A DNA stretch of 64,000 nt, taken from assembly GCF_001659605.2 (NCBI RefSeq), contig NC_035176.2, forward strand, positions 24,050,716 to 24,114,715. Direction: 5' to 3'. Position numbers and translations under genes: made by a program. Shown here piece by piece: positions 47,469 through 61,320 of this stretch. Within the stretch, counting starts at the first letter, position 1. Each line of letters starts with the position of its first letter. Source of the stretch: Manihot esculenta (Eukaryota; Streptophyta; Magnoliopsida; Malpighiales; Euphorbiaceae). The notes beneath the pieces are model-generated. The model had not been told where the DNA came from. It made no database searches and saw nothing but the letters and a program-made list of their open reading frames with translations.

Positions 47469-47905
47469 GGGTGATCATTCGGTCGATTCGGTTTAAAATC
47501 GAATCAAATTAAATAAATTAAAAATTAAAATTTTGATATTTATAAAATTGAATCGAACTGATTTTGATAAAAAATTAAATAGAATTAATCTGATTTAATT
47601 CGATTCGATTTAAATTTTTAATAATTATTTTTATGTTTTATTTTTAATATTTTAAAATTTAATTAAAATATTTTAATCTTGATTATGATCTAATTTCTAT
47701 ATTATTAAAAATAATATATTATTATCACTAATCGATTCAATTCAATTATTTTAATTTTTTTTACTAAAATCGAATTGAACTAAAATAACCAAAATTTTTA
47801 AAATTGAAAACCGAACTGAACTGAAATAAATAAAAAATTGAATCGAATTTTTAAATTAATTCAATTCGATAGATTTTTTCGATTTAAATCGAATATTGGT
47901 CGACC
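47469..47905. repeat. AT-rich inverted repeat (GGTGATCATTCGGTCGATTC family)
   Basis: Left end GGGTGATCATTCGGTCGATT; the right end on the other strand is GGTCGACCAATATTCGATTT. The interior is rich in AATCGAATC. Related copies are at 48284-48598 (right end CCGAATGCTCACTCC) and 62440-63850. Confidence 0.6.
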
Positions 47906-48283
47906 TATATTTTACTTATCTTATCCTTGTGTTGAGATTGTGTCAAAGTCATTAAATTTTAAGCCTTCACTAAATCAAATTTAGTATTTCCAAGCTATCA
48001 AACAAAGCACATCATTTGACAAGAAGTTGCTTGCGGATCCAACTATGAATCAAATAAAGATTCACAAAGAAAGAATGCCAAAACAATGTTTTGTCCCTAT
48101 CTTGCAATTTCTCCTCCCATTTTGACCACATTCATGAACTTAAGAGTCTACATGGGATTATCTTTGAGACGAATCCCAAGGAAGAGAAAAAGTGAAACTT
48201 GTCCTACTTAGCAATATTAACAATGTAAGGACAGTTTTGATGAAAGAATCATTTAAAAATATTTATTATATTCTTTTAAAATA

Positions 48284-48598
48284 GCAATATTCGATTAAAA
48301 TTAAAAAAATTGATCCAACTCAATTAATTTAAAATTTTAGTTTAATTTTTTATTATTTTGATTCAATTTTAATCAGAAAAAATTAAAAGAATAAAACCGA
48401 ATCGATTAGTAATAATAGTATATTATTTTCAATAATATAGAAAAATTTGATTATATTAAGATTAAAATATTTTAAATAAATTTTAAAATATTAAAAATAA
48501 AGTATAAAAAATAAAAATTTATTAAAAATTCAAACTAATCAAATTAAACTGAATCAAACCAATTTAATTTGATTCGATTTTATACCGAATGCTCACTC
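48284..48598. repeat. Second copy of the AATCGAATC-rich repeat
   Basis: Right end ATACCGAATGCTCACTCC, the inverted form of the family end; the left end is eroded. Confidence 0.5.
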
Positions 48599-51226
48599 CT
48601 ATATTACTTGAAACGTATGAGGCCATGATCTCCTTATTGGAGAATGCTAAAGAAACTCTCACCTATTATCTTGGTAGAGTTAGTTCAGAACCCTGCAGGC
48701 TCATGAACAAAGATGATTGATGAGGGAATAATGAGTTATAGAAAATCAAGATAGAGACAAATTAAAACAAAAGCAAGGACAATAATCTAAAGATATCATG
48801 CACAAGAAATAACAACAGAAAATCAAATTATCCTTATTCTTTCTACAAAATGAACAATCACCCAGAAAAGATTATAAACATTGTAATATTCAGGGTTTAA
48901 TTTCTTGAGAAAATACATCATATTACACGTACCCAATTCAATTTTAGCCTTCCTCATGAATAATCTGGAATCCTCTATATTCAGTTCAATCTTAGTGATC
49001 TTATCCAAACAATCCATTGCAATACCATTTATATCACATGTCCAACTATGACTGAATTTCTTAGCCCTAATCATATTTAGGTTTTTTACTCTAATTTCCT
49101 GCAACATATGATTACTTATTTGCGCCTGATATTAAGCATCCAATAGTTAGTCTCACATTTATTATTTTCAACTACATTATAATTTGACTGCGTGCTTTGA
49201 TAATAGACCCTATTCATCATGTACTCAGCTTATCAATCCATCTTCCAAACTTTGGAATGCTACTATTTTGTCTCAAAACTTTGAGTTTCAATATTTTTAC
49301 TAAAAAAGATCGGTTGATATGGTATTTTAAAAAAAATAGCATTTATTCGGTTAGATATAGTTATTGAAAGTTAAAAATTTGAGTATACGAGCAACTGATA
49401 AGTGTAATGATAATTTGGATATGAGTTTCTTAGCTCATAATTCTCATTTCTAGAAGACTTTTTGAAATACTAATGTTCTAAGTAAATTTTAGATTTTCCT
49501 ATGGCTTTTTTGCTGGGAATGACTACCATATAAAGACCTCCTTCAACATTGAATCCATCGTATAGATCCGGCCTATTCTTTTTATAAATGGAAGAAATAT
49601 ATTAATCACATTTTTTTCTTATACCCTCATGCTATCTCTATTTGGTTTAATTCTCCATTACAACTTCATTCTTCTTATCTCTCTAGCTCAACAATGATGG
49701 ACAAATGGTCAGAGATTTGTGATACACTTTTCTAGGAATCAGATGCAGATAGTCTAATATAATTTTTTGTCTTCCTTCTTTGGTAAATATGAAAAAATAA
49801 GAATGCTTCCACTTTCAATTAGATATCTAAACCGGCTGAAGAGTCTGTTAGTTTGGTAATCAGAAGTCGAGATGATTTTAGAGAAGCCATCTACAACCCT
49901 CTCTTCCCTCGCATCAATCATAAGCATATCAATAGCTATTAGTTCATCAAACTCAACTTTCTTGGCAACTCTTTCTTTCAGTTTCATAAAACTTAACTTT
50001 GATACAGCTTAGGACAAGAATTCAAATTCAGGAACCTTTGCAGTTATTGTTTGCGTTTGTGATCCTTTCAGAAGTGTTAATTGACTGATGCTCTTATTCG
50101 TAGACCCTATCTTAGACTCCTTATAATTAGAGAGTTAATTTTTCGAGAAACACTATTTTTGGCCAAAAATAGAGGCTTATTTTGCTGTATTATAAAAGCA
50201 AATTTCTTATCACAATTTAAGTCTGTAGAGGTAATACAGCTCCCGTAGTATTCAAGATATTATTTTGAATTTATTAGATATAACTAAATCCTTCCCGTTA
50301 ATCTCTTTTTCTTAGTCTGTTTCTTTTTCTTAAATACATTAGATTCACAATCAAACTACACATCTCCTTGATAAAAAATTCATTCGAAATAATTTGTTCA
50401 AAGTTAATCCCTTGAATCAAATGAACTTTTATTTACCCTCTGAAGGCTTCTAGCAATGAACACCTTATAATAAAAATAAAAAAAAATCATACAAGTGCAT
50501 TCTATTTAAATTTTATGAAGTAAAATCTACTTGTTTATATTTTAGACACAGACTGAATCTTGATATCAATTCGCCATGAGATAATAAGATAATATAGCAA
50601 ATACTCGCCTATCCCTTCTCCCCCAACTTTATTCAACTCTTTTAAGTTCTCCTAATTCTATGTCAAGACTTGAGTTTGCAATTTCCCTTCTTTTTAAAAA
50701 AAAAAATTTGACCAAGTTTGGTATATATGCCTCCCCCACCTGCTATGCTCAACTACAGGGACCTCATCCTTTATAGCACAGACAAGAGCTTGGTGTCATA
50801 AATAGACACAAATAGTGTTAGAAAAAAAAAATCTTTCCTAAATTAAATTTGGTGCTTGGACTAAAATTGTGACTAATTGAAAATGTTTGGCATTAGTATT
50901 GTTATCCATAGTTTAAAATTTTGAATAATCAAACCAAATATCTGAACCTTTCCTCCAGTAATCTATAAAAAAATTATAAAAATAAAAACATATGCTTACA
51001 CTTGCAAGTTGAAATAGAAAAACCAGACCTACAGTTACAAGGCCTCTACTCATCTTTAGTTCTGATAGGTTTAGTGGCCAGCCAGCACCCAGCACATCAC
51101 TTGCCACATTTCCAAGGTTTACAATTGCACTAAACTATGCAGTGGACAGGATCCTTTTTAAGCAAATAATAAGGAATCCCAAACATCCCTTAGTTTTTTT
51201 TTTCCCTTTCTTTCTTTCCCTTTCCT
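48599..51226. other. Intergenic DNA, nothing recognised
   Basis: Two short minus-strand frames (49107-48823, 49987-49754) have no recognisable domain, no splice context and no codon signal, so they are not called. It includes the 3' end region of the carrier gene near 51000-51226. Confidence 0.5.
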
Positions 51227-54200
51227 TCACTCAGAAACAAGATGATCAACAGCCAAATAATAACCTCCAACAATCAGACATGATGCTAAACCACTACGAG
51301 TCATTCGCAACCAGATCCCACGGAACAAGAGGTTCCTGTCTGCCGGGTGAATCCCTGTAACTCTCTCAAACCAATTTCCAGGTCGTCTCCATTTTAACAA
51401 TCTCCTCTCCATGGATATATACTGCAGGAGAACAGTATAATCACATGAAAACAACAAAGCAGCTAAAGCAATGAAAATTATCATGGCATTTGCAGTTATA
51501 GAAACCAACTGAGCAAACCTACTCTCTCTATCACACACACACACAAACAAAAAGTAAGAAATAACAGAAAAAAATTGGGGGGAGTTGGGAGGTGGGTGAG
51601 GAGAAAGGAAGGAAAGAATATGACTTGATTGATATTCCAACAGAAGGCATGTATTAGAGGGAAATAAAGTTTGAAACACAACCTCTCAAGTCAGCAATGA
51701 GACATAATTTGAGATCTTTGCAGTTTTCTCATTCTGGTGATCTTAGCTTTAATGTCATCTCCAGCCTAAATTTCAAAGTAACAAGGGTGATTTATAGTTA
51801 TGAAGATAATTGGAGGGACACCTTCCATTTTCGGGTTTGTCTCTTGAGGTACTCCTGGATGCAGATTGTGGATGGAGATTAGAGAACAAGAAGGGGAGCC
51901 AGATGCAACATATAATATCTTATCGACTTTTTCCACCAGTCTCCGGCTTGAGCACATTCCAAATATATTAACATTGAAGATATTTAATTCATTTTGGAGT
52001 ATTTAAGCATGTACATTGTTAAAATTATGAGATTTTTCCTTGAGAATATTAGGAGTGATTTATGAGAATCTCATTAATATGAGGAAGTCATGAGTTGATT
52101 ATCAAAATATTAGAAGTGATTTATCATTGATCTCATGATTATAAGAAAATCATGAGATTGATTACCGAAATATTAGCATTCTATATATGTTATATCTCTT
52201 CCATTATATATATGGTGTTCTATGTACTATGAAAGATGTCAATGAGTTAGTCCTTTCGAGGTTTTGTGTCCCTAGATTTAGGCTGTCTGTAGCTGAACCA
52301 AACAAATCTTTCTCATGTTCTTTTCTCAGTTCTTTCTTGTAACTCTAAATTTTTACATGGTATCAGACCCTCAAAGACTTCGATCCAAGTCCCTATTGTC
52401 TTCCCTAATCTTCTTTTTCAGCCTTTCTTTTTTTGTCACATGCTCATCCATAGAGCACGAGAGTTAGTTTCACTGCCAGTAGCTAGTCACCAATGAGCCT
52501 CCTAGGGCCGCTATAATAACCAGGTGCAATGTTCACATGTTAGCACATGACACTTCTCTGGCAACTCTTTTTTGCCGAAACAACTCTACCAATCAACTTT
52601 TGATTAGGCACCATCCACCAAAAAGAAAAACTGGAAAACAGAAAGGGAAGAGGAGAAGGGTGTTACTTCATTGTATTTTGTCACTCTGATGAGACTACTT
52701 AAAATGACTATCTTCAGTACTAAGCAATCAATTCGAAAAACTCTCTTCTTGCCCTTTGACCTTCTCATGATATTAGAGCTTAGATTGAAGTCCCTATTCT
52801 TCTTCTTCTTCTTCTTCTTCTTCTTCTTCATTAGACCCAAAGGTTGAAGTTCATACTCTATTCTACTCCTTTATTAGTGCCAAGGAAGTTCCCAATCTGT
52901 AAGTCATCTTTTTTCCTTTTTTGTTTTTGCTCTTCCTTTTCTTCACCTTTTGGGTTTGAAGTCTCCAAAGCTTTTTAAAGAACGCAGATCTGGATTTGAA
53001 AACCCAGGGCCTAAGTCCCTCCAAGCCTCTTTAGGAGGAAACCCTCTCTTTATTGTATCAGGAAAAAAAGGAAAACAAGTAAAAACAGAAAAAGGAAAAG
53101 ACACATTTCTTTCTTAAAAAGGAGGAATAGTGCTTGATAATAAATCCATGACTTCTGCAAAAATCTTATTACGGGGGTAGGGGGGTACTAAAACTAATGA
53201 GATTTTTCCTTAATAAAGAATATTAGGAGTATTTTGATAATTCATGATTATGAGAAAATCATGAGATTGATTACCAAAATATTGGGAGTGATTAATTATT
53301 GATAGCATTCCCCACTTTAAATATGGAGCTCTGTGTACTATGAAATACACAAGTGAACATAATATATTCCTTTTGGGGTTTGTGGTAAATCTTTATCTTG
53401 TTCTTTTCTCTTCTCTTTTATTTTTATAATTCCATATTTTCACATACATTATAACCGAGGGACACTCTGTAACAAGAATCATACCTTGGGCAACACAGTA
53501 CACTGTGATCGACTTTTAGCAGTGTCAAAACAATGAGATGCAGCAGCAGCAACAGAACCAGAAAATCCAGCTGCAAGACCGATAGATAGAGGAGAAAGTG
53601 GCCCAATTTCTTCATCAGACCTGATTGACAGCTAAGAACTTAGAGGAAGTGAAATAAAATAAACAAAAAAAAGTTCTTTAAAGCAGCAAATTCTGCTTTA
53701 TTATCTGGAACAGACAATTCCTTGTAATAAATGAATGAAAAAGTTAAAAATGAATGACAATTCATTTTACTTGGAGTATCTTAATATGCACTATACAACC
53801 ACAATGAAAGAGACTTTATAAAAATGTACAACTACAGGCAGGTTCCTCGAATGGTTTGTAAACTTATTTTACATATGCCCTATACATACCAGATGCCATA
53901 TTGTTGTTGAATGCAAAAGCTTTTGTTAAATGGTTCTTTACAGCATCTATATCATCTCAATCAGATAAGACCAGCTCATCCACAACCATGGCAACACAGG
54001 GAAATATAACATCCCAAATAATCAATGTGGAAATTGGATTTAATCATCACCTCCAAATAGAGAGTTTTCTCAACACATCCAAGTGCTAAGGTTGGTCCAA
54101 TATAGTAATAACCCACCCATACATATATACAATAGTGTAAAAAGAGAAATGGTGATGTTATTCTCTCAAACATAACATAAAAAATGCAACTACATAGGCA

Positions 54201-57200
54201 CTGATAACATCACAATACTGCAAGCAAAAATGTTAACTGGAAGATTGCATGGCAGGATATACTTTAGATCTTTAATTCCTTTGCTTCCTTTGGTTATGCA
54301 GCAGATATATTAATTATCAAAAGATTGAATGACTATTTGGCAATATTAGCCACTCTAGTCTTCTTTTATTTTTTGCCTCTGCACTTCTTTCTTCATTTTT
54401 TTTCTTTCTATTGGGGGGGAGGATGTTGATTGGCATTCATATGTAAGAGAGAAAAAGGATGAGAGAGTACAACAGAAATGCACCTTCCATCAACCTATGA
54501 GAAGCAAATAATAACAGTAAGTTTTTGCACACATTAATGAGAAGCACATTTCCAAACCTGGGTATAGGATCCATTCCAACTGCCTTCCAGTCAAGCATTG
54601 CTCGGTGCAGAAATTGCCAGGTAGAAAAGAAGATCCCACCATAAACAGAATCTCGAACAACACCTGGACGGAGTCCTCTCCATAATGCACCCCATCCTTC
54701 CAAAGAAATGATATTTGATGGCTTCTGAACATCACAGACTGATGGTGCCTTCCCAGATCCAGTCATCATCCATGGGTACTCTCGCAAGGCGCCAACCAGA
54801 TTTGGGTGTTTAGCAGATAGGGTGGACAAAAGTGCAACAGAATTGTTCAATGCCACCTTGTCTGGAGAATATCCACATAATAATTTATCAATCAGAGGTG
54901 ATACAGCTTTACTTTCTGCAGTTGAAATCAACCTTGGAAACCGAGATACAGATGCAACCTGCGCACGAAGTTTAATCAGTTCAAATGGAGAGCTTATGAG
55001 CGACTCCATTGAACCTGCTGCCACTCCTGCCATGAGGGCCTCAGAAACATATACATAATTGTCTTCTCGACCATCTACCACAAAAGTAATTGAAACCCCC
55101 ACTTTATGAATTAGAGCTTGTAGATCTAATGTCTGGCCAAATTCATTTAGACAACTCGCAATAGTAAATAAAGAAACTTGTGTTAATACCATAAACTAAC
55201 AAAGGAAGATATTGGAGTAAGTAGTGATGTGAACAGACAATCTACACAAAAATGCAGGAAACCTTCTCTCACATTTTGACTTCCATCATCTTTTATCACT
55301 GTTTGAAGTCTCCAACCAAAATTCACTTCCTAGTTCCTACTGCTGCTAACTTAAACAAAGATAAAAATAACAAAAGCAAATTGCTTTATGTGGGCAGATT
55401 GCTCTGAGTGGGTTGGGGGAATATTTAATCATCAAACCTCAAATTAGTTTCAATTAATGGGAAGAAGATAAGACCAAAGTTAGAATTCTTATCATTATCA
55501 GAAGAGCCTGCACATCTCATTTGTGTTCCAATATTTCAGCCAAACCTATCAAGATATTAGCGTTATTTAATGCATTCTTCTAAAAAAACCAACTTTGAAT
55601 TGCCACAATCAACTCTTATTTTTTCCATTGGTATGAAGATAAAGAGGGCTAGATGGTGAACTACATCCATAAACAAAGAACATAAAAATTTAAAATCAGG
55701 TCACTATATTTCTTCAAGAATGAGTTGCTCCCTCATAGAGGTGTGCAGTTTTTTCTGTTGAAGAACAAATGATGATTTTCAAGATTGCTGGATATATAAA
55801 AAAAAAAAAATAAAGAAAGAAACCTAAAATTTAATATTTCATAGGTAAACTAAAAGAACCAACACACTTTATTTATTCATTTGTGAAAAAACCTTCAAGT
55901 TCCAAACTTAAATATTTCACCATTTAATAATTTGCAAATTGTGATAACAACTACATATCGGCATAACTCTAGCCTCGCTGCTTAGATCAGATATTTGAAG
56001 TGCTTACAAATACAATTCAACAAACAAAAAAAAAGAACTTTTAATCTTAATTTAGAGGACCAATAACATTGTTGATACCAAAAACAATCCCAAAAGATTT
56101 TCATTACAATCTATGATGGGAAATTGATGAATTTACTACATTTAGGTTTTCTTCAATTTCAAGGTCAACAATGTTCTGATAGTTTTCATGTTTTCTAAAC
56201 ATGTGCTGAAAATTTGCCAACAGGTTGGGTTGGGTTATTTGGTGGTCTTAATATATAATGAAGTACCCATAATCCACAACTATAATTAGTTCAAAAGTCA
56301 GCACATTTGTCCATGCATTCCCCTCTGGTCAAATTATGTGATAATCAAGCAACATTCGTTGTGTCTCTTTTGTCTAGCTATCACAAAAGACTGAAATTTT
56401 ACTGTAAATTGCAAAATTGGTAAATATATGCATACATGTCAAAATGATGTCAGACAATCAAGAGGCCATACACAGAAAAGAATAAGGAAATAATTTTTTA
56501 TGCATCAATACCTAAGTTTGTTCCTGTCCAGAATATGTGAATTTTCAACATTCGGTGTCGAGTAGCTAAGCCAGCCTAAAGACAAAAACTTGAGAAGAGT
56601 CCTTATGGCCTTTCACCCTTCAAGGGAAGTTATTATCTACCACTCTCCAAAACATGTACCATGATGGGACTCCAATAAGTGTTCATCTCAAAATAACCCT
56701 TATGTCTCAAAATGAAGTTCTCTCAACTCACGGGTGAGTGAAGAAGTGAAAGCAGGTACAGAAAATCCAACAGTCAAAGGGGAATCCATCAGAGCAGGCC
56801 AGGTTCCTTACATCCAATGCCTGCCTTTATTTGGGTAGTTGGAATATCTCTATTCTATATATATACGTTTATAAGCCTTTTGAAAAATAGAAAAAATGGG
56901 AAGTCTTTGAACAACAATAAGTATCTTTATTACATTTGTTAAAACTTATATGTTCTTGTTAATTCCTATCGCAACAAGATGGACTCTACCTTGTCTAAGA
57001 ATGAACCAACTTTTAAATCTTGGTCTCAAAAAAGAATTCATTTGGTGCATTCCTTTGGGTGTGGATGAGACAAAGGCTTCTTAGTCTTCCATTTTCTTTA
57101 CTAATAACGAATGCTTCTTTTCTGCATAGCTAAGTTGAGGGTCAAAACAATGCCCCCCAATCGCCTTCCTTAGGAGGATGCTAAGACAACTATATTTTTC

Positions 57201-59232
57201 CTGGTTGAATCAGTTCTATTGGGTGTTATATAAGCTTGGCAGAAATTGCTTCCTTTGTGTGTGCCTTATTCCAGGTGCAAGGCTCCAAGAAGGGCACCTT
57301 TGTTTCCACCTTCAGCAAGTTCCATTGACAAAAATAAAAAAATAAAAAAAAGTTATAAAAAATTCTTTGACTTGAATTGTGCCAGTCTACTAAGAGTCCA
57401 ATATTGATACCTAAGAAGTTTTCAGACTTAGCACCACTAGTGATAACTAGTCATTTTTAATCTCACTCGTACATTGGTTTCAATATTCTCTATTATCTTT
57501 CTCATCTTAATTGCTTACTGGTTTCTTGGTTATTTAAATTGCTTTTTATTAAATTTTATTTTGTTTCTCATTTCTTTCAGGCACATGTCTGTGCCTTGCG
57601 CCTTAAACCTTTAACAAACATGCCTCATCTTCACTACCTTTATCCACAATCACCAAGGACAAAAACATCTCATTTCTTCAATAACTTTTTTTTATCTCAT
57701 AAAGTTACAAGTTTCTTGTCAATTAAATAAGATATATAAAGTTGCAAATGCAACAGCAAAAGCAAAAGCTTGCAATCCATGCATTTTTTTTATTTCTCAT
57801 TCCAGCTTGTATCAAAACTTGAGCATGCACTCGTTTACTTGTCCGTTCTAACACTCCAGAATGCCACATCTTGCCGAGCTGAATTATAAAAACATTTAAG
57901 AAAAACAAAACTATATAAACTGAATAGAGTACCTTTATAGAAAGCTGTCAAAACTTCATAGATTCCAAAGCGAGCTCCCATACCAAGTATTCTTGCTGAG
58001 GTCAACCACCCAAAGCCACTATACAAGCCTACAATGTTCATGCACCAGCCAATATATGTCAGGATACTAAAACTTGAAGACAAATATTTATGGAAAACTG
58101 CTCCATAAATGTAAGGATAATGGAACCAATGATGCATGCACATTGATTACTCAATTGAAGCAATTCAGCAACTTCCAAAGTATAGCCAATCCCTTACAAC
58201 TGTAAGTGGAATTTAGAGCTTCTATAACAACTTGAAGCTTAATCCAGGACTCTAGTGTTTTCCATTTCAAATTTCTATTTTATATTTTGTAAATTAGAAA
58301 ATGCTAAAATTCCTTTCTGGTGAAGTTCAAGATAAAGTGACCAACAACCCATAACCTTAACAACTATAAATAAGTTGCCATTCTATCTCCATCATGCCAT
58401 TCTATCTCCATCATGTTTCCGCAATCATTTCTTGACCTTTCCAAATATCAAATTTATTTTCACCACAACTTATTTCCAATGCAATGAGCCTAGGGCAATG
58501 ACCATGCTCACAACACAATCCATTCTTCTCTAGGTTAAAAGTTAAAAGATACCCGAAATTCAGTTATTGTTTTTAAGCACTAATCATTTCCTTTGTACAT
58601 ACAGATATCTAGATGTATCAGTAACCCATCTCTCACATATGTAGTACGGTGCATTTAATTAGTCAAACTTGATTCCAAATTTGTTATCATTCATGGAACA
58701 AGAAGAAGATCGAATATTCATCCCTCACATCCATATGGTGTGATGACTACTCCAATTTTCATTCCTCCAAAAAGCAAAGTATGAAGACTTTTTGATTCAT
58801 TGAAGAAAGATTGATAAAGATCAAACATTTATCACTATGAAAAAAAAATCATTTAAATAGAATAAAAGAATTAAATTCCATGACTAACTAAAGCAACGTA
58901 TTATCTAAGATCAAGATGCAGTATTAAAGAAGAATATGAACCTGAAATCCCAGATAATGACTGAACTCTATTCAAAACCTGATACAAGGTTAATGGTTTA
59001 TTGGAACTTGAACCGACCTGTAATCCAATTCAAAAACAAAGCATGCAAAATAAATTTTGAATATCCAAAAACCATAAAAAATAACATGTGTAGGGACGAA
59101 AGAAAACACACAAACCTGGATAAGGACTTTGATATTATCAAAGGGATAAGTAAGAGCTGTGCTTAGTGTTACTGACCCAGCAGCCGCAATCATATGGGTT
59201 GCAAACAAGTGGTTCTTCAACAATTCATCCAT
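51227..59232 (-). CDS. Mitochondrial carrier family protein, 6 coding exons
   Basis: Six-helix transporter of the inner mitochondrial membrane (SLC25 family); the substrate cannot be told. Exons on the minus strand: 59232-59116, 59017-58942, 58028-57933, 55074-54558, 53620-53485, 51421-51227; all introns are GT-AG and join in phase to 378 aa. Three repeats each carry the carrier signature: [11 protein letters not shown] (about 29-39), [11 protein letters not shown] and [11 protein letters not shown], the last with Cys for the usual Pro. The 517-base exon 4 includes a long insert between the second-repeat signature and GWGALWRGL, longer than in a standard 300-aa carrier. Start is the first ATG after a splice acceptor (CTACAAG at about 59238), so the 5' UTR is probably spliced. 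Confidence 0.92.
52017..53444 (+). mobile_element. Miniature LTR retrotransposon in last intron of the carrier gene
   Basis: Perfect 5-bp duplication TACAT (52012-52016 and 53445-53449). 5' LTR 52017-52357 starts TGTTAAAATTATGAG and ends TTTTTACA. Primer site TGGTATCAGACCC (52358-52370, tRNA-iMet). PPT-like ACGGGGGTAGGGGG ends at 53185, then a shorter 3' LTR 53186-53444. The internal 828 bp have no gag or pol. It runs opposite to the gene. Size and content fit a TRIM-like non-autonomous element. Confidence 0.85.
52797..52829. repeat. TTC microsatellite
   Basis: About ten TTC units inside the miniature retrotransposon. Confidence 0.9.
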
Positions 59233-59261
59233 TAGTTCTTGTAGTCACTCCAAATAAGTTG

Positions 59262-59705
59262 ACAGCAACAATTTTGCATCCAAAACAAGAGCCTCTAGGC
59301 AAAATAGAAATCCAACTTATTGATTGGATCATTAAGTGGTCATGCCTTGATATCAATACATCCTTGTCTACTTGTTCAATAAAATGTCCCAACCAGACTA
59401 CTAGTCTATTCATTAATAGTGGACACAACTTTCCATTGCTCTTTATTCGTTCTTCAACCACACAAAATGTGGATACCACTACAATTTTGCATCCAAAACA
59501 AGAGTTTCTAGTCAATATAGAAATCCAACTTATTGATTGGATCTTTAAGTGGTTATGCCTTGACATCAATACATTATTGTCTAAAGTGTGCCACTTGTTC
59601 GGTAAAATGTCTCAACCAGACACTAGTTGATTCACTAATAATGGACAAAACTTCCCATTGCTTTTTATTCGCTCTCCAGCCACACAAAATGTAAATACCA
59701 TTACC
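59262..59705. repeat. Tandem duplication, two units of about 213 bp
   Basis: ACAATTTTGCATCCAAAACA at 59268 recurs at 59481; both units continue in parallel through AAATCCAACTTATTGATTGG, ATGCC TTGA and ACACAAAATGT. It lies just upstream of the start codon of the carrier gene, in its likely 5' UTR intron. Confidence 0.85.
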
Positions 59706-61172
59706 AATTTATAGTCACAGTTTTATTAGAGAATCCCATACTTCCAACGCCACACATATTGCAAATTTGCAATTTAATACATAACAATTCATCATGCAAT
59801 GCTGTCTTGGAGCTTGCATAGATTGTCATGATTGCATTTGATAAATACAGGAGAAAAGATAAAGTGCAATAAGGTGGACATATTATGAATTGACCAGTCC
59901 ATGGAATAGCAAGGATTACATAAGCTCTGCTTCCGTGAAGGAACTGAACCACGGAACAGCAGAGATGCAGATAACGATAGGGTAGCCGTCCGTGGAACAG
60001 GAGCTCAGCTTCTGAGTATGGCTTCCACAATGGAACTTCAACAAATGATGGACAACAATGGAATAGAGCATAGACGAATTCAATGGCACCAAAACAATTG
60101 AAGGAAAACTAGGAATAGTACCTAATATGGCACTTGAGAAATTCTGGATACCCAAACCCAGACGCATTTAAATGTACAATGCCCAAACCTGGTCCAAACC
60201 CATTTAGAAATTAGAATTTCACCGCCCATATCCGCCCCAAACCCGTTATATCTCCAGCATACTAACCGAACTCCCCAAAACCTGATTTAACTAATTTTGC
60301 TAAAATCTTAATCACAAAATAGATTAACAGGTCAAAATATCCAAATCGAACCAATATTAAAGATGATGAAAAAAATAAAGTTTAAAATATATGAAATAGA
60401 TCACATAGAAAAATAAATAAGAAAGCATTAGAATATTACACTACCAAAAACATATATTATAATAGTAAGGATAATTTACAGCCAAGTCCCTGATAACTGA
60501 ATCAAATCTTTAGCAGATATAATCATCACTTCAACCTTTTTTATCATTTTCACCGAGAACATGTAATTGAAAAAAACATTTTTCTCCAAGGGATTTATGG
60601 AAAAAAATTAAAAAAAAAAAAAAAAGAGGCAAGACATGTCCCTTGAAGCTCTACAATACCACATCCGCAACTCATGTCTAATATCTCCAGACAACAGATA
60701 ACCTATTGTACTGGAGAACAGCTACGACAATTCATGTCTAACTTATATGCTACATATCATGCTGCTCTTCATATATAAAGAGAAATACATACACATCCAT
60801 ATATATGAATTTAATCAGTAAAAATAATTTGTTCAAATTTCCAATTTTAATTTATTCTATTCGAAGACAATGACAAAGTAATTCCCTAATTTTAATCTTT
60901 CAACCAAATCAATGTATTAATTTTTTAACCCAACTTAACTTATCTGCTAATGAATTGAATTAAGTGAAAAAACAAAAATAAAATTGACAATCAATTCCCT
61001 AAACCCACTAACCTGCAGTGGACTGAATCACGGAATACTGCGAGGAGCAGTGATGGAATTAAACACTAACCTGAAATACCAAAAGCGATCGGCACCACAT
61101 CAGCAAGCCCATACTCATAGAATATCAAATCAATAAACATATCAACACAAATAAATTCCCTCCACCCAAAAA
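59706..61172 (-). other. Probable 5' UTR intron region of the carrier gene
   Basis: No coding frame is supported. Pieces with CCACGGAACAG/CCATGGAATAG repeats occur near 59898-59999. Contains A-rich runs (60602-60626). Confidence 0.45.
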
Positions 61173-61320
61173 CCTGCAATTGTAAAAGCGGCAACAAACG
61201 AAGAAGACAGAGCTACAGTGTGAATGAGAGAGACCGAGAGGGCGGGGCAAGACTGAAGAGAGAAGGAGAAAGGAAGGGAGTGCCGTGGGTTTTGCTTTCT
61301 TAGAGAAATGAGAGCGTCGG
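61173..61320 (-). promoter_or_regulatory. Probable first non-coding exon of the carrier gene
   Basis: The minus strand is CT-rich (CTCTCTCATTCACACTGTAG) and ends with TTGCAG|GTTTTTGG, a good splice donor. This is the usual look of a plant 5' leader. Start site not determined. Confidence 0.45.

Noticed and set aside
48823..49107. 94-codon minus-strand frame
   Set aside because: No recognised domain, splice context or neighbour supports it as a gene.
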